Positions 8,130 to 17,099 of a DNA stretch of 64,000 nt are shown here, piece after piece. The notes under the pieces are model-generated. The model was not told the origin of the DNA. It did no database searches and saw only the letters and a list, made by a program, of their open reading frames with translations. The stretch's first letter is position 1. Each line of letters opens with the position of its first letter. This DNA is from an uncultured Lachnospiraceae bacterium. GTDB lineage: Bacteria; Bacillota; Clostridia; Lachnospirales; Lachnospiraceae. Where the stretch lies: contig CACWQE010000001.1 in NCBI GenBank assembly GCA_902762905.1, positions 1 through 64,000 of the forward strand, given 5' to 3'. Made by a program: the position numbers and the translations under genes.

Positions 8130-8190
8130 GAAGCTGGCGTACTAAGAGTAGCATAGAATATCATATTTCCTTAGTTCGGCAGCTTCTTTT
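8130..8190 (+). terminator. Long leader hairpin with T-run before fabH (attenuator candidate)
   Basis: The arms 8130-8146 and 8170-8186 pair at 15 of 17 positions, with a 23-base loop, and TTTT follows directly. It resembles a rho-independent terminator but lies downstream of the fab promoter. It could end transcripts early, protect the mRNA 5' end, or be a DNA-level operator. No competing antiterminator fold was found by eye. Confidence 0.6.
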
Positions 8191-8227
8191 CATGTTAAAG
8201 TATACAAAGAAAAGGAAAGAGACAGAG

Positions 8228-9268
8228 ATGGCAACAGGAATAATTGGAACGGGAAGTTTTTTGCCGCCAACCATTATTGATAACAACGAGTTGGCGAAGA
8301 TGGTAAAGACGGATGATGAATGGATCCGGGAACATACTGGAATTGTAGAGCGACATATCGCCACGGATGAGACAACTTCATATATGGCGACAGAAGCAGC
8401 ACTTGCAGCAATTGAGAATGCAGGACTTGAACCGAAAGAGATCGATCTGATCGTGTTAGCAACATTATCACCAGAGCGTGCAACACCTAGCATGTCTTGT
8501 ATTGTACAGGATAAGATCGGTGCAGTGAATGCAACATGTTTTGATTTAAATGCAGCATGCTCCGGCTTTGTATATGCATTGCAGACCGCAGATGCATATA
8601 TTCGCTCCGGCCTTGCTAAAACCGCATTGGTGATCGGTGCAGAGACGTTGTCTAAGATGGTAGACTGGAAGGATCGTTCAACATGTATTTTGTTTGCAGA
8701 TGGTGCTGGTGCCGCTATTGTGAGAGATACAGAACATGGCATATTAGGAAGTGTTACCCATAGTGACGGATCAAAAGGAATGTCCTTAAAGTGTAAAGAG
8801 CGTTCCACAAGAAATTTCCTGAATCGTAAGAATGAGGACAAGCATTATATTCAGATGATTGGGCCGGATATCTTCAAATTTGCTGTCCGTAAAGTTCCGG
8901 CATGTATTGACGTTTTGTTAGAGCGTTCACACTTGACTAAAGATGATATTACATATTTTGTATTACATCAGGCAAATGCGCGTATTGTAGCATCCGTTGC
9001 CCGCAAGATGAATGTTCCAATTGAGAAATTCCCGATGAATGTCGACCATTGTGGTAATACATCAAGTGCTTCCATTCCGATTCTGTTAGATGAGATGAAC
9101 CGGGGGGCAATGTTAAAACCTGGCGACAAGATTGTATTGTGTGGGTTCGGCGGAGGACTTACCTGGGGGGCACATGCACTTTCATGGCAGTTGCCGACAC
9201 CAGAGATCAAGAATGAAGATTCAGATGGCGAACATATTGATATGATAAATGACGGTGAGACAGAGTAG
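8228..9268 (+). CDS. fabH: Beta-ketoacyl-ACP synthase III
   Basis: A 346-residue enzyme that condenses acetyl-CoA with malonyl-ACP to start fatty acid synthesis. The thiolase-fold triad is present as C111 (AACSGF), H247 (HQAN) and N277 (GNTS). The C-terminus carries about 25 extra acidic residues after the last fold strand. The ATG at 8228 is preceded by AAGGAAA; an in-frame ATG at 8192 would add 12 Lys/Glu-rich residues and has no site. It leads a tight operon with fabD, fabG, fabF and fabZ. Confidence 0.95.
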   Translation: MATGIIGTGSFLPPTIIDNNELAKMVKTDDEWIREHTGIVERHIATDETTSYMATEAALAAIENAGLEPKEIDLIVLATLSPERATPSMSCIVQDKIGAVNATCFDLNAACSGFVYALQTADAYIRSGLAKTALVIGAETLSKMVDWKDRSTCILFADGAGAAIVRDTEHGILGSVTHSDGSKGMSLKCKERSTRNFLNRKNEDKHYIQMIGPDIFKFAVRKVPACIDVLLERSHLTKDDITYFVLHQANARIVASVARKMNVPIEKFPMNVDHCGNTSSASIPILLDEMNRGAMLKPGDKIVLCGFGGGLTWGAHALSWQLPTPEIKNEDSDGEHIDMINDGETE

Positions 9269-9332
9269 ATTACGCATGCAGACGGAATATGAAAAATATC
9301 GGGCAAGCGTTCATAATATAGGAGGAAGAAGA

Positions 9333-10256
9333 ATGAGCAAAATTGCATTTATGTTCCCGGGTCAGGGAGCACAATATGTTGGAATGGGAAAAGAATTCTA
9401 TGATAATAACGAAAAGAGCAGACAGATCTATGAGCAGGCATCTGCGGCAGTAGGTTTAGATATTGAGGCTCTTTGCTTTGAAGAGAATACAGATATCAAT
9501 ATTACAGAGTATACACAGATTGCCATGCTGACGACAGAAGTTGCCATGATGCAGGCAGTGTTGGATCTTGGTGTGAAGCCGGATGTAACAGGTGGTCTTT
9601 CGTTAGGAGAATATTCTGCATTGGTAGCATCTGGAGTGATGGATTTTGAGGATTGTGCCAAGGTAGTCCGTAAGCGTGGAATCTATATGCAGGATGAAGT
9701 ACCAGCTGGCGAGGGTGGTATGGCAGCCGTTATTGCGATGGATGCAGATAAGATACTGGAAGTGTTAGAGAAAGTGGATGGTATTGTAGGAATTGCCAAT
9801 TATAACTGTCCGGGACAGATTGCTATTTCCGGTGAGAAGGCAGCGGTAGAGAAGGCTTGTGAGTTGTTGAAGGAAGCCGGAGCAAAGCGTTGTATTCCAT
9901 TGAATGTTAGTGGACCATTTCATTCCCCAATGTTAAAGGGAGCAGGAGAGAAACTGGCAAAGGAATTAGAACATGTAACAATTCATGATATTGCAATTCC
10001 TTATGTAACCAACGTGACAGGTGATTTTGTAAAGGATTCCAGTGAAGTAAAAGATCTGTTAGCAGCACAGGTATCCAATTCTGTAAAATGGATCCAGTGT
10101 GTGGAAGCAATGCTTGCAGATGGTGTGGATACCTTTATTGAGATCGGACCGGGAAGAACATTATCTTCCTTTGTGAAGAAGATTAACAAGGAAGTAACCA
10201 TAGTCAATGTAGATAAGTATGCGGATCTGGATAAGGTGAAAGCATTACTTGCGTAG
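9333..10256 (+). CDS. fabD: Malonyl-CoA:ACP transacylase
   Basis: A 307-residue acyltransferase that loads malonyl groups onto acyl carrier protein. The nucleophile is S90 in GLSLGEY, the catalytic histidine is H197 in GPFHSPM, and the start has the typical MFPGQGAQ. GGAGGAAG ends a few bases before the ATG at 9333. Only 64 bases separate it from fabH, leaving no room for the acpP or fabK genes often found here in Firmicutes. Confidence 0.95.
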   Translation: MSKIAFMFPGQGAQYVGMGKEFYDNNEKSRQIYEQASAAVGLDIEALCFEENTDINITEYTQIAMLTTEVAMMQAVLDLGVKPDVTGGLSLGEYSALVASGVMDFEDCAKVVRKRGIYMQDEVPAGEGGMAAVIAMDADKILEVLEKVDGIVGIANYNCPGQIAISGEKAAVEKACELLKEAGAKRCIPLNVSGPFHSPMLKGAGEKLAKELEHVTIHDIAIPYVTNVTGDFVKDSSEVKDLLAAQVSNSVKWIQCVEAMLADGVDTFIEIGPGRTLSSFVKKINKEVTIVNVDKYADLDKVKALLA

Positions 10257-10271
10257 GAAAGGGAGGCAACT

Positions 10272-11012
10272 ATGTTAACAGGAAAGATTGCATTAGTAAC
10301 AGGTGCAAGCAGGGGAATTGGTAAGAGTGTAGCCCTTACGTTAGCTTCATACGGAGCAACCGTGATTGTGAATTACAACGGCAGCAAAGACAAAGCGGAA
10401 GCAGTTGTAGAGGAGATCGTGAAACAGGGTGGAACAGCTAAGGCGTATGGCTGTAATGTATCAGATTATGCAGCAGTTGAAACAATGATGAAGGATATCG
10501 TAAAGGAATTTGGCGCATTGAATATATTAGTCAATAATGCGGGAATTACAAAGGATGGTCTTTTGATGAAGATGTCAGAGGAAGATTATGATTCTGTGTT
10601 AGATATTAACCTGAAAGGTACATTTAACTGCATTAAGCATATCTCACGTCAGATGTTGAAACAAAAGGGAGGAAGGATCATTAATCTTTCCAGTGTAGTA
10701 GGTGTGTATGGCAATGGCGGGCAGGTCAATTATGCGGCATCCAAGGCGGGTGTGATCGGTATTACGAAGTCGGTGGCAAAGGAATTAGGCTCAAGAGGTA
10801 TTACAGTCAATGCAGTTGCACCGGGATTCATTGTAACAGAGATGACAGATGCTATGCCAGAGGATGCTAAGAAGCAGGTTATGGATCGTATTGCAATGAA
10901 ACGACTTGGAGATGTGAAGGATGTGGCGGAGACGGTAGCGTTTTTGGCATCGGATAAAGCGTCTTACATAACAGGGCAGGTTATTTGCATTGACGGTGGA
11001 ATGAGTGTATAA
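10272..11012 (+). CDS. fabG: 3-oxoacyl-ACP reductase
   Basis: A 246-residue short-chain dehydrogenase that reduces beta-ketoacyl-ACP with NADPH. It has the cofactor loop GASRGIG (residues 11-17), NNAG (88-91), and the catalytic set S141, Y154 and K158 (YAASK). GGGAGGC precedes the ATG. Length and motifs are those of canonical FabG; its position between fabD and fabF supports that over other SDR roles. Confidence 0.95.
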   Translation: MLTGKIALVTGASRGIGKSVALTLASYGATVIVNYNGSKDKAEAVVEEIVKQGGTAKAYGCNVSDYAAVETMMKDIVKEFGALNILVNNAGITKDGLLMKMSEEDYDSVLDINLKGTFNCIKHISRQMLKQKGGRIINLSSVVGVYGNGGQVNYAASKAGVIGITKSVAKELGSRGITVNAVAPGFIVTEMTDAMPEDAKKQVMDRIAMKRLGDVKDVAETVAFLASDKASYITGQVICIDGGMSV

Positions 11013-11025
11013 AAAGGAGATTGAT

Positions 11026-12267
11026 ATGAGACGAGTTGTAGTAACAGGAATGGGTGCAATCACCCCAATAGGATTAAATGTAGAAGAGTTCTGGAATGGT
11101 GTGAAGGAGAGCAAGGTTGGTATTGCCCCAATCACAAAGTTTGATGCGTCTGAGTTTAAGGCAAAGATTGCAGCAGAAGTAAAGGGATTCAATGCCAAGG
11201 ATTATATTGATGCAAAGACGGCAAAACGTATGGAATTATTTTCCCAGTATGCAGTAGTAGCTGCTAAGGAAGCAATTGAGCAGGCAGGTCTTGATATGGA
11301 GAAAGAGGATCCATATCGTGTGGGAACGGCAGTTGGTTCTGGAACCGGAAGTCTGCAGGCAATTGAACGGAATGTAAAACGCTTAGAAGAGAAGGGGCCG
11401 AATCGTATTGAGCCATTATTAGTACCATCTATGATCTCTAATATGGCAAGCGGTAATGTATCCATCTATTTTGGCTTAAAAGGAAAATCTATCAATGTGG
11501 TAACTGCCTGCACAACAGGTACGCATAATATTGGTGAGGCAATGCGTACGATCCAGTATGGAGATGCAGATGTTATGATCGCAGGAGGAACGGAATCCTG
11601 TGTGACACCAATTGGTATTGGCGGATTTGCTTCTCTTACAGCTTTGAATACGACAGAGGATTGTTCCCGTGCGTCAATTCCATTTGACAAAGACCGTGCC
11701 GGATTCGTATTAGGCGAAGGTGCCGGTGTGGTTGTCTTAGAAGAGTTAGAGCATGCCAAGGCAAGAGGAGCGCATATCCTGGCGGAATTAGTTGGATATG
11801 GTGCAACCTCAGATGCTTACCATATTACTTCTCCAGCAGAGGATGGAATGGGTGCGGCGAATGCAATGATCTTTGCCATGAATGATGCGGGTGTGAAACC
11901 GGAAGAGGTTGATTATATCAATGCACATGGTACTTCTACTCACCATAATGATCTGTTTGAAACGCGTGCAATCAAGATTGCGATGGGGGAAGCACAGAAT
12001 GATGTTTATATCAGTTCTACTAAGTCTATGATCGGTCATTTGCTTGGTGCGGCAGGCGGAATTGAGTTTATTACCTGTGTGAAGTCGATTGAGGACAATT
12101 ACATTCATGAAAATGTTGGTTTACGCGAAGTGGAAGATCCGGAGGAATTTTCTCTTAACTATGTGAAGGACGCAGGAATTTCAACCGAAGTTAATGTTTG
12201 TATGAGTAATTCTCTTGGCTTTGGTGGTCATAATGCAACGTTGGTAGTTAAGAAATATACAGAATAG
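11026..12267 (+). CDS. fabF: Beta-ketoacyl-ACP synthase II
   Basis: A 413-residue elongation condensing enzyme with the Cys-His-His triad C162 (TACTTG), H301 (NAHGTST) and H338 (MIGHLLGAAG). The ATG at 11026 follows AAAAAGGAGA and lies 13 bases after the fabG stop; an upstream in-frame start at 11005 would overlap fabG. The protein is complete and of normal length. Confidence 0.95.
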   Translation: MRRVVVTGMGAITPIGLNVEEFWNGVKESKVGIAPITKFDASEFKAKIAAEVKGFNAKDYIDAKTAKRMELFSQYAVVAAKEAIEQAGLDMEKEDPYRVGTAVGSGTGSLQAIERNVKRLEEKGPNRIEPLLVPSMISNMASGNVSIYFGLKGKSINVVTACTTGTHNIGEAMRTIQYGDADVMIAGGTESCVTPIGIGGFASLTALNTTEDCSRASIPFDKDRAGFVLGEGAGVVVLEELEHAKARGAHILAELVGYGATSDAYHITSPAEDGMGAANAMIFAMNDAGVKPEEVDYINAHGTSTHHNDLFETRAIKIAMGEAQNDVYISSTKSMIGHLLGAAGGIEFITCVKSIEDNYIHENVGLREVEDPEEFSLNYVKDAGISTEVNVCMSNSLGFGGHNATLVVKKYTE

Positions 12268-12317
12268 AACATATCAGGAAATAGATATTTACAAATAAGG
12301 AATCGGAGGGTACAATA

Positions 12318-12743
12318 GTGGAGTTAGACATTAAACAGATTATGGAGATTATTCCGCATAGACAGCCGTTTCTATTGATTGACCGGGTGACGGAGATGGT
12401 TCCCGGACAATCGATCAAAGGCTATAAGAATATTTCGTATAATGAACCTTATTTTGCAGGACATTTTCCGCAGGAACCGGTTATGCCGGGAGTATTACAG
12501 TTAGAGGCTCTTGCACAGTTAGGCGCAGTTGCAGTGCTTTCATTGGAAGAAAACAAGGGAAAAACGGCATATTTTGCTGGTGTGAATAGTGCTAAGTTTA
12601 AGCAAAAGGTAGTGCCGGGTGACCGGTTAGATCTGGAATGCGAGATTATCAAGACTAAGGGGCCGTTAGGAGTAGGTGTGGTTAAGGCGTCTGTGAATGG
12701 TAAGGTGGCTTGTAAAGCGGAGATTTCCTTCATGATCGGATAA
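12318..12743 (+). CDS. fabZ: 3-hydroxyacyl-ACP dehydratase
   Basis: A 141-residue hot-dog fold dehydratase with the catalytic pair H49 (FAGHFP) and E63 (LQLEALAQ), and the N-terminal IPHRQPFLLID motif. Translation starts with GTG at 12318, after CGGAGGG. In Firmicutes fabZ is often followed by acc genes; here an ApbE gene comes next, so the fatty-acid cluster stops short. Confidence 0.94.
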   Translation: MELDIKQIMEIIPHRQPFLLIDRVTEMVPGQSIKGYKNISYNEPYFAGHFPQEPVMPGVLQLEALAQLGAVAVLSLEENKGKTAYFAGVNSAKFKQKVVPGDRLDLECEIIKTKGPLGVGVVKASVNGKVACKAEISFMIG

Positions 12744-12756
12744 GAAGGATATTGTA

Positions 12757-13833
12757 ATGAGAAGATTTTATAGAAGATATCGACAGGCGTTTATCGTACT
12801 TTTGGTACTTGTATGTTTAGGTGTGTTAGTTTATGTTGGCATTAAGACTAAGAAAGATCTGAATACACATATTATCTCTAATACGTATGCTGGACAGGCA
12901 ATGGGAACAGCACTAAAAAAGACTTTGTTTGGAGAGAACGAGACAGATCTAGAGAGTGTGAGCAAGGACATCGATCAATGTCTGCAGGACTTCGAAAAGC
13001 AGGTTTCTGTTCGTGTGGATGATTCGGAAGTGGCAAAATGCAATCGCAATTATGCAGTAGAAGGTGTCTATCCACTTTCGGAAGAATTGCTTGGATATCT
13101 CCGGCGGGAGATGGATATTTACCTTGGCAGTAAGGGTGCATTTTCACCATGCATTCGACCAATTTCTGAATTGTGGGGAATTGAGGACGGAGAAACAACC
13201 GTTCCGGCTGACGAGGAGATTCAAAAGACATTAGCACAATGTGATCCGGTGAATATAGAGTTGCGGGATAATGGAATTGTATTTCATGCAGAACATATGG
13301 CAATTGACTTTGGGGCTGCAGGCAAAGGAATTGGCGGTGACAAAGTGAAGAAACTATTACAGAATAGTTCTCTGACCGGGGCGGTCGTATCCATCGGAGG
13401 AACTGTTGTTACGTATGGTGACAAGGGCAACGGAAAAGAATGGCATGTTGGAATTCAGGATCCGAGAGGGGAAGACGGTGCTGTGCTTGGAGTTGTGGAT
13501 GTGACAGGTGGCAGTATTATTTCGACGTCTGGAGATTATGAGAAATATTTTGAGTTAGATGGCAAACGGTATCATCATATCTTTGATCCTTCTACCGGAT
13601 ATCCGGCAGACAGTGGTCTTATGTCCGTGTCTATCATCAGTGAAGATGGATTTTTATCGGATGCGTTATCCACTGCATGTTTTGTTATGGGATTAGAAGA
13701 TGGTATGGCATATGCAAAAGAACAGGGTGTAGAAGCAATCTTTGTTACAACAGACAAAGAAGTCTATGTAACGGACGGAATCAAGAAGCAATTCCGAATT
13801 CAAAATGAAGAATATGAACTCAAAAAGAAATAA
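12757..13833 (+). CDS. apbE: FAD:protein FMN transferase (ApbE/Ftp), membrane-anchored
   Basis: A 358-residue protein with one N-terminal membrane helix (about residues 10-28) and an extracytoplasmic ApbE domain. It attaches FMN covalently to threonine in target proteins. The FAD/Mg-binding stretch DFGAAGKGIGGD and the HHIFDPSTGYP motif are clear. The helix lacks a proper lipobox, so it is an anchor rather than a lipoprotein signal. Its natural substrates are RnfG and RnfD, encoded just downstream. It begins 14 bases after fabZ. Confidence 0.92.
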   Translation: MRRFYRRYRQAFIVLLVLVCLGVLVYVGIKTKKDLNTHIISNTYAGQAMGTALKKTLFGENETDLESVSKDIDQCLQDFEKQVSVRVDDSEVAKCNRNYAVEGVYPLSEELLGYLRREMDIYLGSKGAFSPCIRPISELWGIEDGETTVPADEEIQKTLAQCDPVNIELRDNGIVFHAEHMAIDFGAAGKGIGGDKVKKLLQNSSLTGAVVSIGGTVVTYGDKGNGKEWHVGIQDPRGEDGAVLGVVDVTGGSIISTSGDYEKYFELDGKRYHHIFDPSTGYPADSGLMSVSIISEDGFLSDALSTACFVMGLEDGMAYAKEQGVEAIFVTTDKEVYVTDGIKKQFRIQNEEYELKKK

Positions 13834-14194
13834 ACAACATACGATTTTGATAGGAGATATTGTAATCCTTATTGCGGGATTATTGATATCTCTTATTGTG
13901 TTATTATGCGGTATTTCACGTAAAGCGGGTGACCGGGTGGAGATCACGGTAAATGGCAAGGTGGAAATATATGCACTTGCAGATGATGAGACAATACCTA
14001 TCTCTTCAAAACAGAATGGATATAACGAAGTTGTGATCGAGGATGGTAAAGTCTATATGAAAGAAGCAAATTGCAGGGATCAGATCTGTGTGAGACATAA
14101 AGCCATCTCGAAAAATGGCGAGAGTATCATTTGTCTGCCACATGGTGTTTATGTGGAAGTGGTAAGTTCGCAAGAGAAAGAGATTGATAATTAA
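13805..14194 (+). CDS. NusG domain II-containing membrane protein
   Basis: A 129-residue protein with one N-terminal helix and an outward NusG domain II-like fold. The conserved part is the CRDQICVRHKAIS stretch, then IICLPHG, where the cysteines stand out. Such proteins accompany apbE and rnf genes in many Clostridia, but their job is not established. The ATG at 13805 overlaps the end of apbE by 29 bases; a second ATG at 13814 is possible. No strong ribosome binding site is seen, so translation is probably coupled. Confidence 0.8.
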   Translation: MKNMNSKRNKQHTILIGDIVILIAGLLISLIVLLCGISRKAGDRVEITVNGKVEIYALADDETIPISSKQNGYNEVVIEDGKVYMKEANCRDQICVRHKAISKNGESIICLPHGVYVEVVSSQEKEIDN

Positions 14195-14207
14195 AGGTGG
14201 AACGAAT

Positions 14208-14699
14208 ATGAGAACAAAAAAGATTACCCAGATGGGACTTTTTCTAGCAACAGCACTTGTACTGTCGTACCTTGAGTCGCTGCTTCCAGTAGTGATTGCA
14301 GTGCCAGGGGTGAAGATCGGGCTTGCTAACATTATAACAATGTTACTGTTGTATCAGTATGGTGGAAGACGGGCATTTTTATTTATGGTGGTTCGGGTTG
14401 TGTTATCTGGTTTCCTGTTTTCCGGTATGGCAGGAATTGTATATAGTCTGGCCGGCGGAATCTGCTGTATTGTTGTAATGGAACTGATCCGCAAGATACC
14501 GTATTGTTCCATTTTGGGAGTCAGCATGGCGGGGGCGGTATCTCATAATTTCGGACAGATCTTAGTTGCCTGGCTGGTTATGGCAAATTCACATATATTG
14601 TACTATTTTCCAGTGTTGTGTATATCGGGACTCATAACGGGGATATTGATCGGTTTGCTGAGTGATATTTTATGGAAACGTTTAAAGAACATTCTGTGA
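14208..14699 (+). CDS. Gx transporter family membrane protein
   Basis: About 163 residues with five or six hydrophobic helices and the pattern VPGVKIGLANIITM typical of the Gx_transp family (sometimes labelled heptaprenyl diphosphate synthase component I). The family is related to ECF substrate-binding S components, and its position with apbE and rnf suggests uptake of a flavin or quinone precursor; that is inference. The start at 14208 follows AAAGGTGG; an in-frame ATG at 14184 overlaps the previous gene. Confidence 0.8.
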   Translation: MRTKKITQMGLFLATALVLSYLESLLPVVIAVPGVKIGLANIITMLLLYQYGGRRAFLFMVVRVVLSGFLFSGMAGIVYSLAGGICCIVVMELIRKIPYCSILGVSMAGAVSHNFGQILVAWLVMANSHILYYFPVLCISGLITGILIGLLSDILWKRLKNIL

Positions 14700-14716
14700 C
14701 AAAATAAAATACAATC

Positions 14717-14745
14717 TGGTCAAATTACGACAATGGTTGTATAAT
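14717..14745 (+). promoter_or_regulatory. Promoter of rnfCDGEAB
   Basis: TGGTCA (14717-14722), 17 bases, TATAAT (14740-14745). The first base of rnfC is 75 bases further on, with AGAGGTAA before the ATG. This allows the Rnf genes to be transcribed apart from the apbE genes. Confidence 0.55.
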
Positions 14746-14819
14746 TGATAAGAGTTCTCGAATAGACTTTTCTTTTTGTATGTGATGAGAGAATAAACAG
14801 ATAAAGAGAGGTAACGTAT

Positions 14820-16142
14820 ATGGGTTTATTTACATTTAAAGGAGGAATTCACCCTTACGACGGTAAAGATCTGTCGAAGGACAAAGCAATTGTGGATTAT
14901 CTTCCAAAAGGAGATTGTGTGTATCCGTTATCCCAACATATCGGAGCACCGGCTGTGCCGCTTGTGAAGAAGGGGGACCGGGTGCTGGTTGGACAGAAGA
15001 TTGGAGAAGCACAGGGGTTCGTATCAGCGAATATACATTCCGGCGTGTCTGGAACGGTGAAGACGATTGAGCCTAGAATGACGGTCAATGGAACGAAAGT
15101 TAATTCAATTGTGATCGAGAATGACGGGCTGTTTGAAGAAGTGGACTTCAAACAGAATGTACGACCATTAGATGAGATGTATCGGGAAGATGTGAAAGAT
15201 GCGATCAAAGAAGCTGGTATTGTCGGTATGGGTGGTGCTGGTTTTCCTACACATGTAAAGTTATCACCAAAGAATGAAGATGCGATTGATACGATCATTG
15301 TCAATGGTGCAGAATGTGAGCCGTATCTGACGTCTGATTATCGACGTATGATCGAGGAACCAGAGAAGATTGTGACAGGTCTTCAGATTGTGATCAATCT
15401 GTTCGATCATGCGAAGGGGATTATTGCGATTGAAGATAACAAGCCGGATGCAATTGAGAAATTAAAAGGTCTGACGGAGAATATACCGAATATTACAGTG
15501 AATGCAGTGAAGACTAAGTATCCACAGGGAGCGGAACGTCAGCTGATCTACGCCAATACAGGGCGACAGATCAATTCTTCCATGCTCCCGGCAGATGCTG
15601 GCTGCATCGTACACAATATTGATACGATCGTGGCAATCTATAATGCGATTATAGAAGGACGTCCATTATTTGAACGTATTGTAACTGTGACAGGAGATGC
15701 AGTGCATGAAACGGCAAATTTCTGTGTACGTTTAGGCACGAATGCGCAGGAATTGATCGATGCTGTGGGTGGTTTTAATATTGAAGATCCGGGTAAGATC
15801 ATTTCTGGTGGTCCGATGATGGGAAAGGCAATGTTTTCGTTAGATGTTCCGTTGGTTAAGGGAAGTTCGGCGTTGCTTTGTTTCCAGGAAGATATGGTAT
15901 CAGCCGTAGAACCATCGAACTGCATCCGGTGTGGAAGATGCGTAGAGGTATGTCCGGGACGTGTGATGCCGAATAAATTAGCGGACATGGCATTGCATGG
16001 TGACTATGATGGATTTGTAAAATGCGACGGTATGGAATGCTGTGAATGTGGCTGCTGTTCTTTTGTATGCCCTGCCAAACGGCATTTAACACAGATTATT
16101 GCTGGAACCCGTAAACAGATCTTAGCGAACAGGAAACGATAG
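14820..16142 (+). CDS. rnfC: Rnf complex subunit C (NADH-binding, Fe-S)
   Basis: A 440-residue peripheral subunit that binds NADH and FMN and passes electrons to or from the other Rnf subunits. A glycine-rich nucleotide loop (VGMGGAGFPTH, near residue 136) and SLBB-like region are followed by two [4Fe-4S] motifs, CIRCGRCVEVCPG and CCECGCCSFVCP, at about residues 368-425. Length fits clostridial RnfC, which lacks the long C-terminal repeats of proteobacterial versions. First gene of rnfCDGEAB. Confidence 0.95.
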   Translation: MGLFTFKGGIHPYDGKDLSKDKAIVDYLPKGDCVYPLSQHIGAPAVPLVKKGDRVLVGQKIGEAQGFVSANIHSGVSGTVKTIEPRMTVNGTKVNSIVIENDGLFEEVDFKQNVRPLDEMYREDVKDAIKEAGIVGMGGAGFPTHVKLSPKNEDAIDTIIVNGAECEPYLTSDYRRMIEEPEKIVTGLQIVINLFDHAKGIIAIEDNKPDAIEKLKGLTENIPNITVNAVKTKYPQGAERQLIYANTGRQINSSMLPADAGCIVHNIDTIVAIYNAIIEGRPLFERIVTVTGDAVHETANFCVRLGTNAQELIDAVGGFNIEDPGKIISGGPMMGKAMFSLDVPLVKGSSALLCFQEDMVSAVEPSNCIRCGRCVEVCPGRVMPNKLADMALHGDYDGFVKCDGMECCECGCCSFVCPAKRHLTQIIAGTRKQILANRKR

Positions 16143-16154
16143 GAGGTGGATGAT

Positions 16155-17099
16155 TTGGAACAGACAATGAAGATTTCCTCTTCTCCACATATTAGGGATA
16201 AAGAGACGACAACCAATATTATGGGAAAAGTGTTGGTGGCATTGATGCCGGCAACGATATTTGGTATCTACAATTTTGGAGTAAGAGCGTTAGCGCTTAT
16301 TGTAATTACAGTTGTCAGTTGTGTGATATTTGAAGCTGCATTTCAGAAGATGACAGGACGGAAGGTAACAGTAGGAGATTTGTCGGCAGTTCTTACCGGA
16401 TTACTGCTTGCTTTGAATCTGCCACCGAGTGTTCCGTTCTGGCTTCCTGTGATTGGCAGTTTCTTCGCAATTATTGTTGTGAAGCAGTTGTTCGGTGGAT
16501 TAGGTCAGAACTTTATGAATCCGGCATTAGGTGCAAGATGTTTTCTTCTCATTTCTTTTACAGGAAGAATGACGACGTTTACTTATGATGCCGTAACAAT
16601 GGCAACTCCACTTGCCAACCTGAAGGCGGGAGAGCATGTAGATGTGAAAGCGATGTTCTTAGGTACAACAGCTGGAACGATTGGTGAGACTTGTGCTCTG
16701 GCACTTATTATTGGTGGTATCTTTTTGATCGTGACTGGTGTGATCAATTATCGGATTCCAGTATGGTATATTGGTTCATTTGCCCTGTTTATTATGATCT
16801 ATGCAGTGGCATCTGGAAGAGGATTTGACGTGTCATTTTTGTTAGCACATTTATTTGGTGGTGGATTGATGTTAGGAGCATTCTTCATGGCGACCGACTA
16901 TGTGACATCACCAATTACACCGCTTGGTAAAGTATATTTTGGTATCCTGCTTGGCTTACTTACCTTCTTATTCCGTATATTTGGCGGTTCTGCAGAGGGA
17001 GTATCCTATGCGATCATTCTTGGTAACTTATTGGTTCCTTTGATTGAGCGGATTACCGTTCCAAAGTCATTTGGAAAGGGGGCTGTGAAGCATGAGTAA
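16155..17099 (+). CDS. rnfD: Rnf complex subunit D
   Basis: An integral membrane subunit of about 314 residues with some nine or ten helices. A TMATPL motif near residue 151 holds the threonine expected to carry covalent FMN, matching the SGATPL motif of other RnfD/NqrB proteins. I chose the TTG at 16155 because GGAGGTG (16142-16148) lies 6 bases before it; a GTG at 16146 lies inside that site, and the first ATG (16167) is too far. It overlaps rnfG by 8 bases. Confidence 0.93.
   Translation: MEQTMKISSSPHIRDKETTTNIMGKVLVALMPATIFGIYNFGVRALALIVITVVSCVIFEAAFQKMTGRKVTVGDLSAVLTGLLLALNLPPSVPFWLPVIGSFFAIIVVKQLFGGLGQNFMNPALGARCFLLISFTGRMTTFTYDAVTMATPLANLKAGEHVDVKAMFLGTTAGTIGETCALALIIGGIFLIVTGVINYRIPVWYIGSFALFIMIYAVASGRGFDVSFLLAHLFGGGLMLGAFFMATDYVTSPITPLGKVYFGILLGLLTFLFRIFGGSAEGVSYAIILGNLLVPLIERITVPKSFGKGAVKHE

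Noticed and set aside
9269..9332. Hidden acpP gene between fabH and fabD
   Set aside because: The gap is 64 bases, too short for an ACP of about 75 residues.
12757..12860. Lipoprotein signal on ApbE
   Set aside because: The cysteine in the N-terminal helix is preceded by valine, not the Gly/Ala/Ser a lipobox needs.
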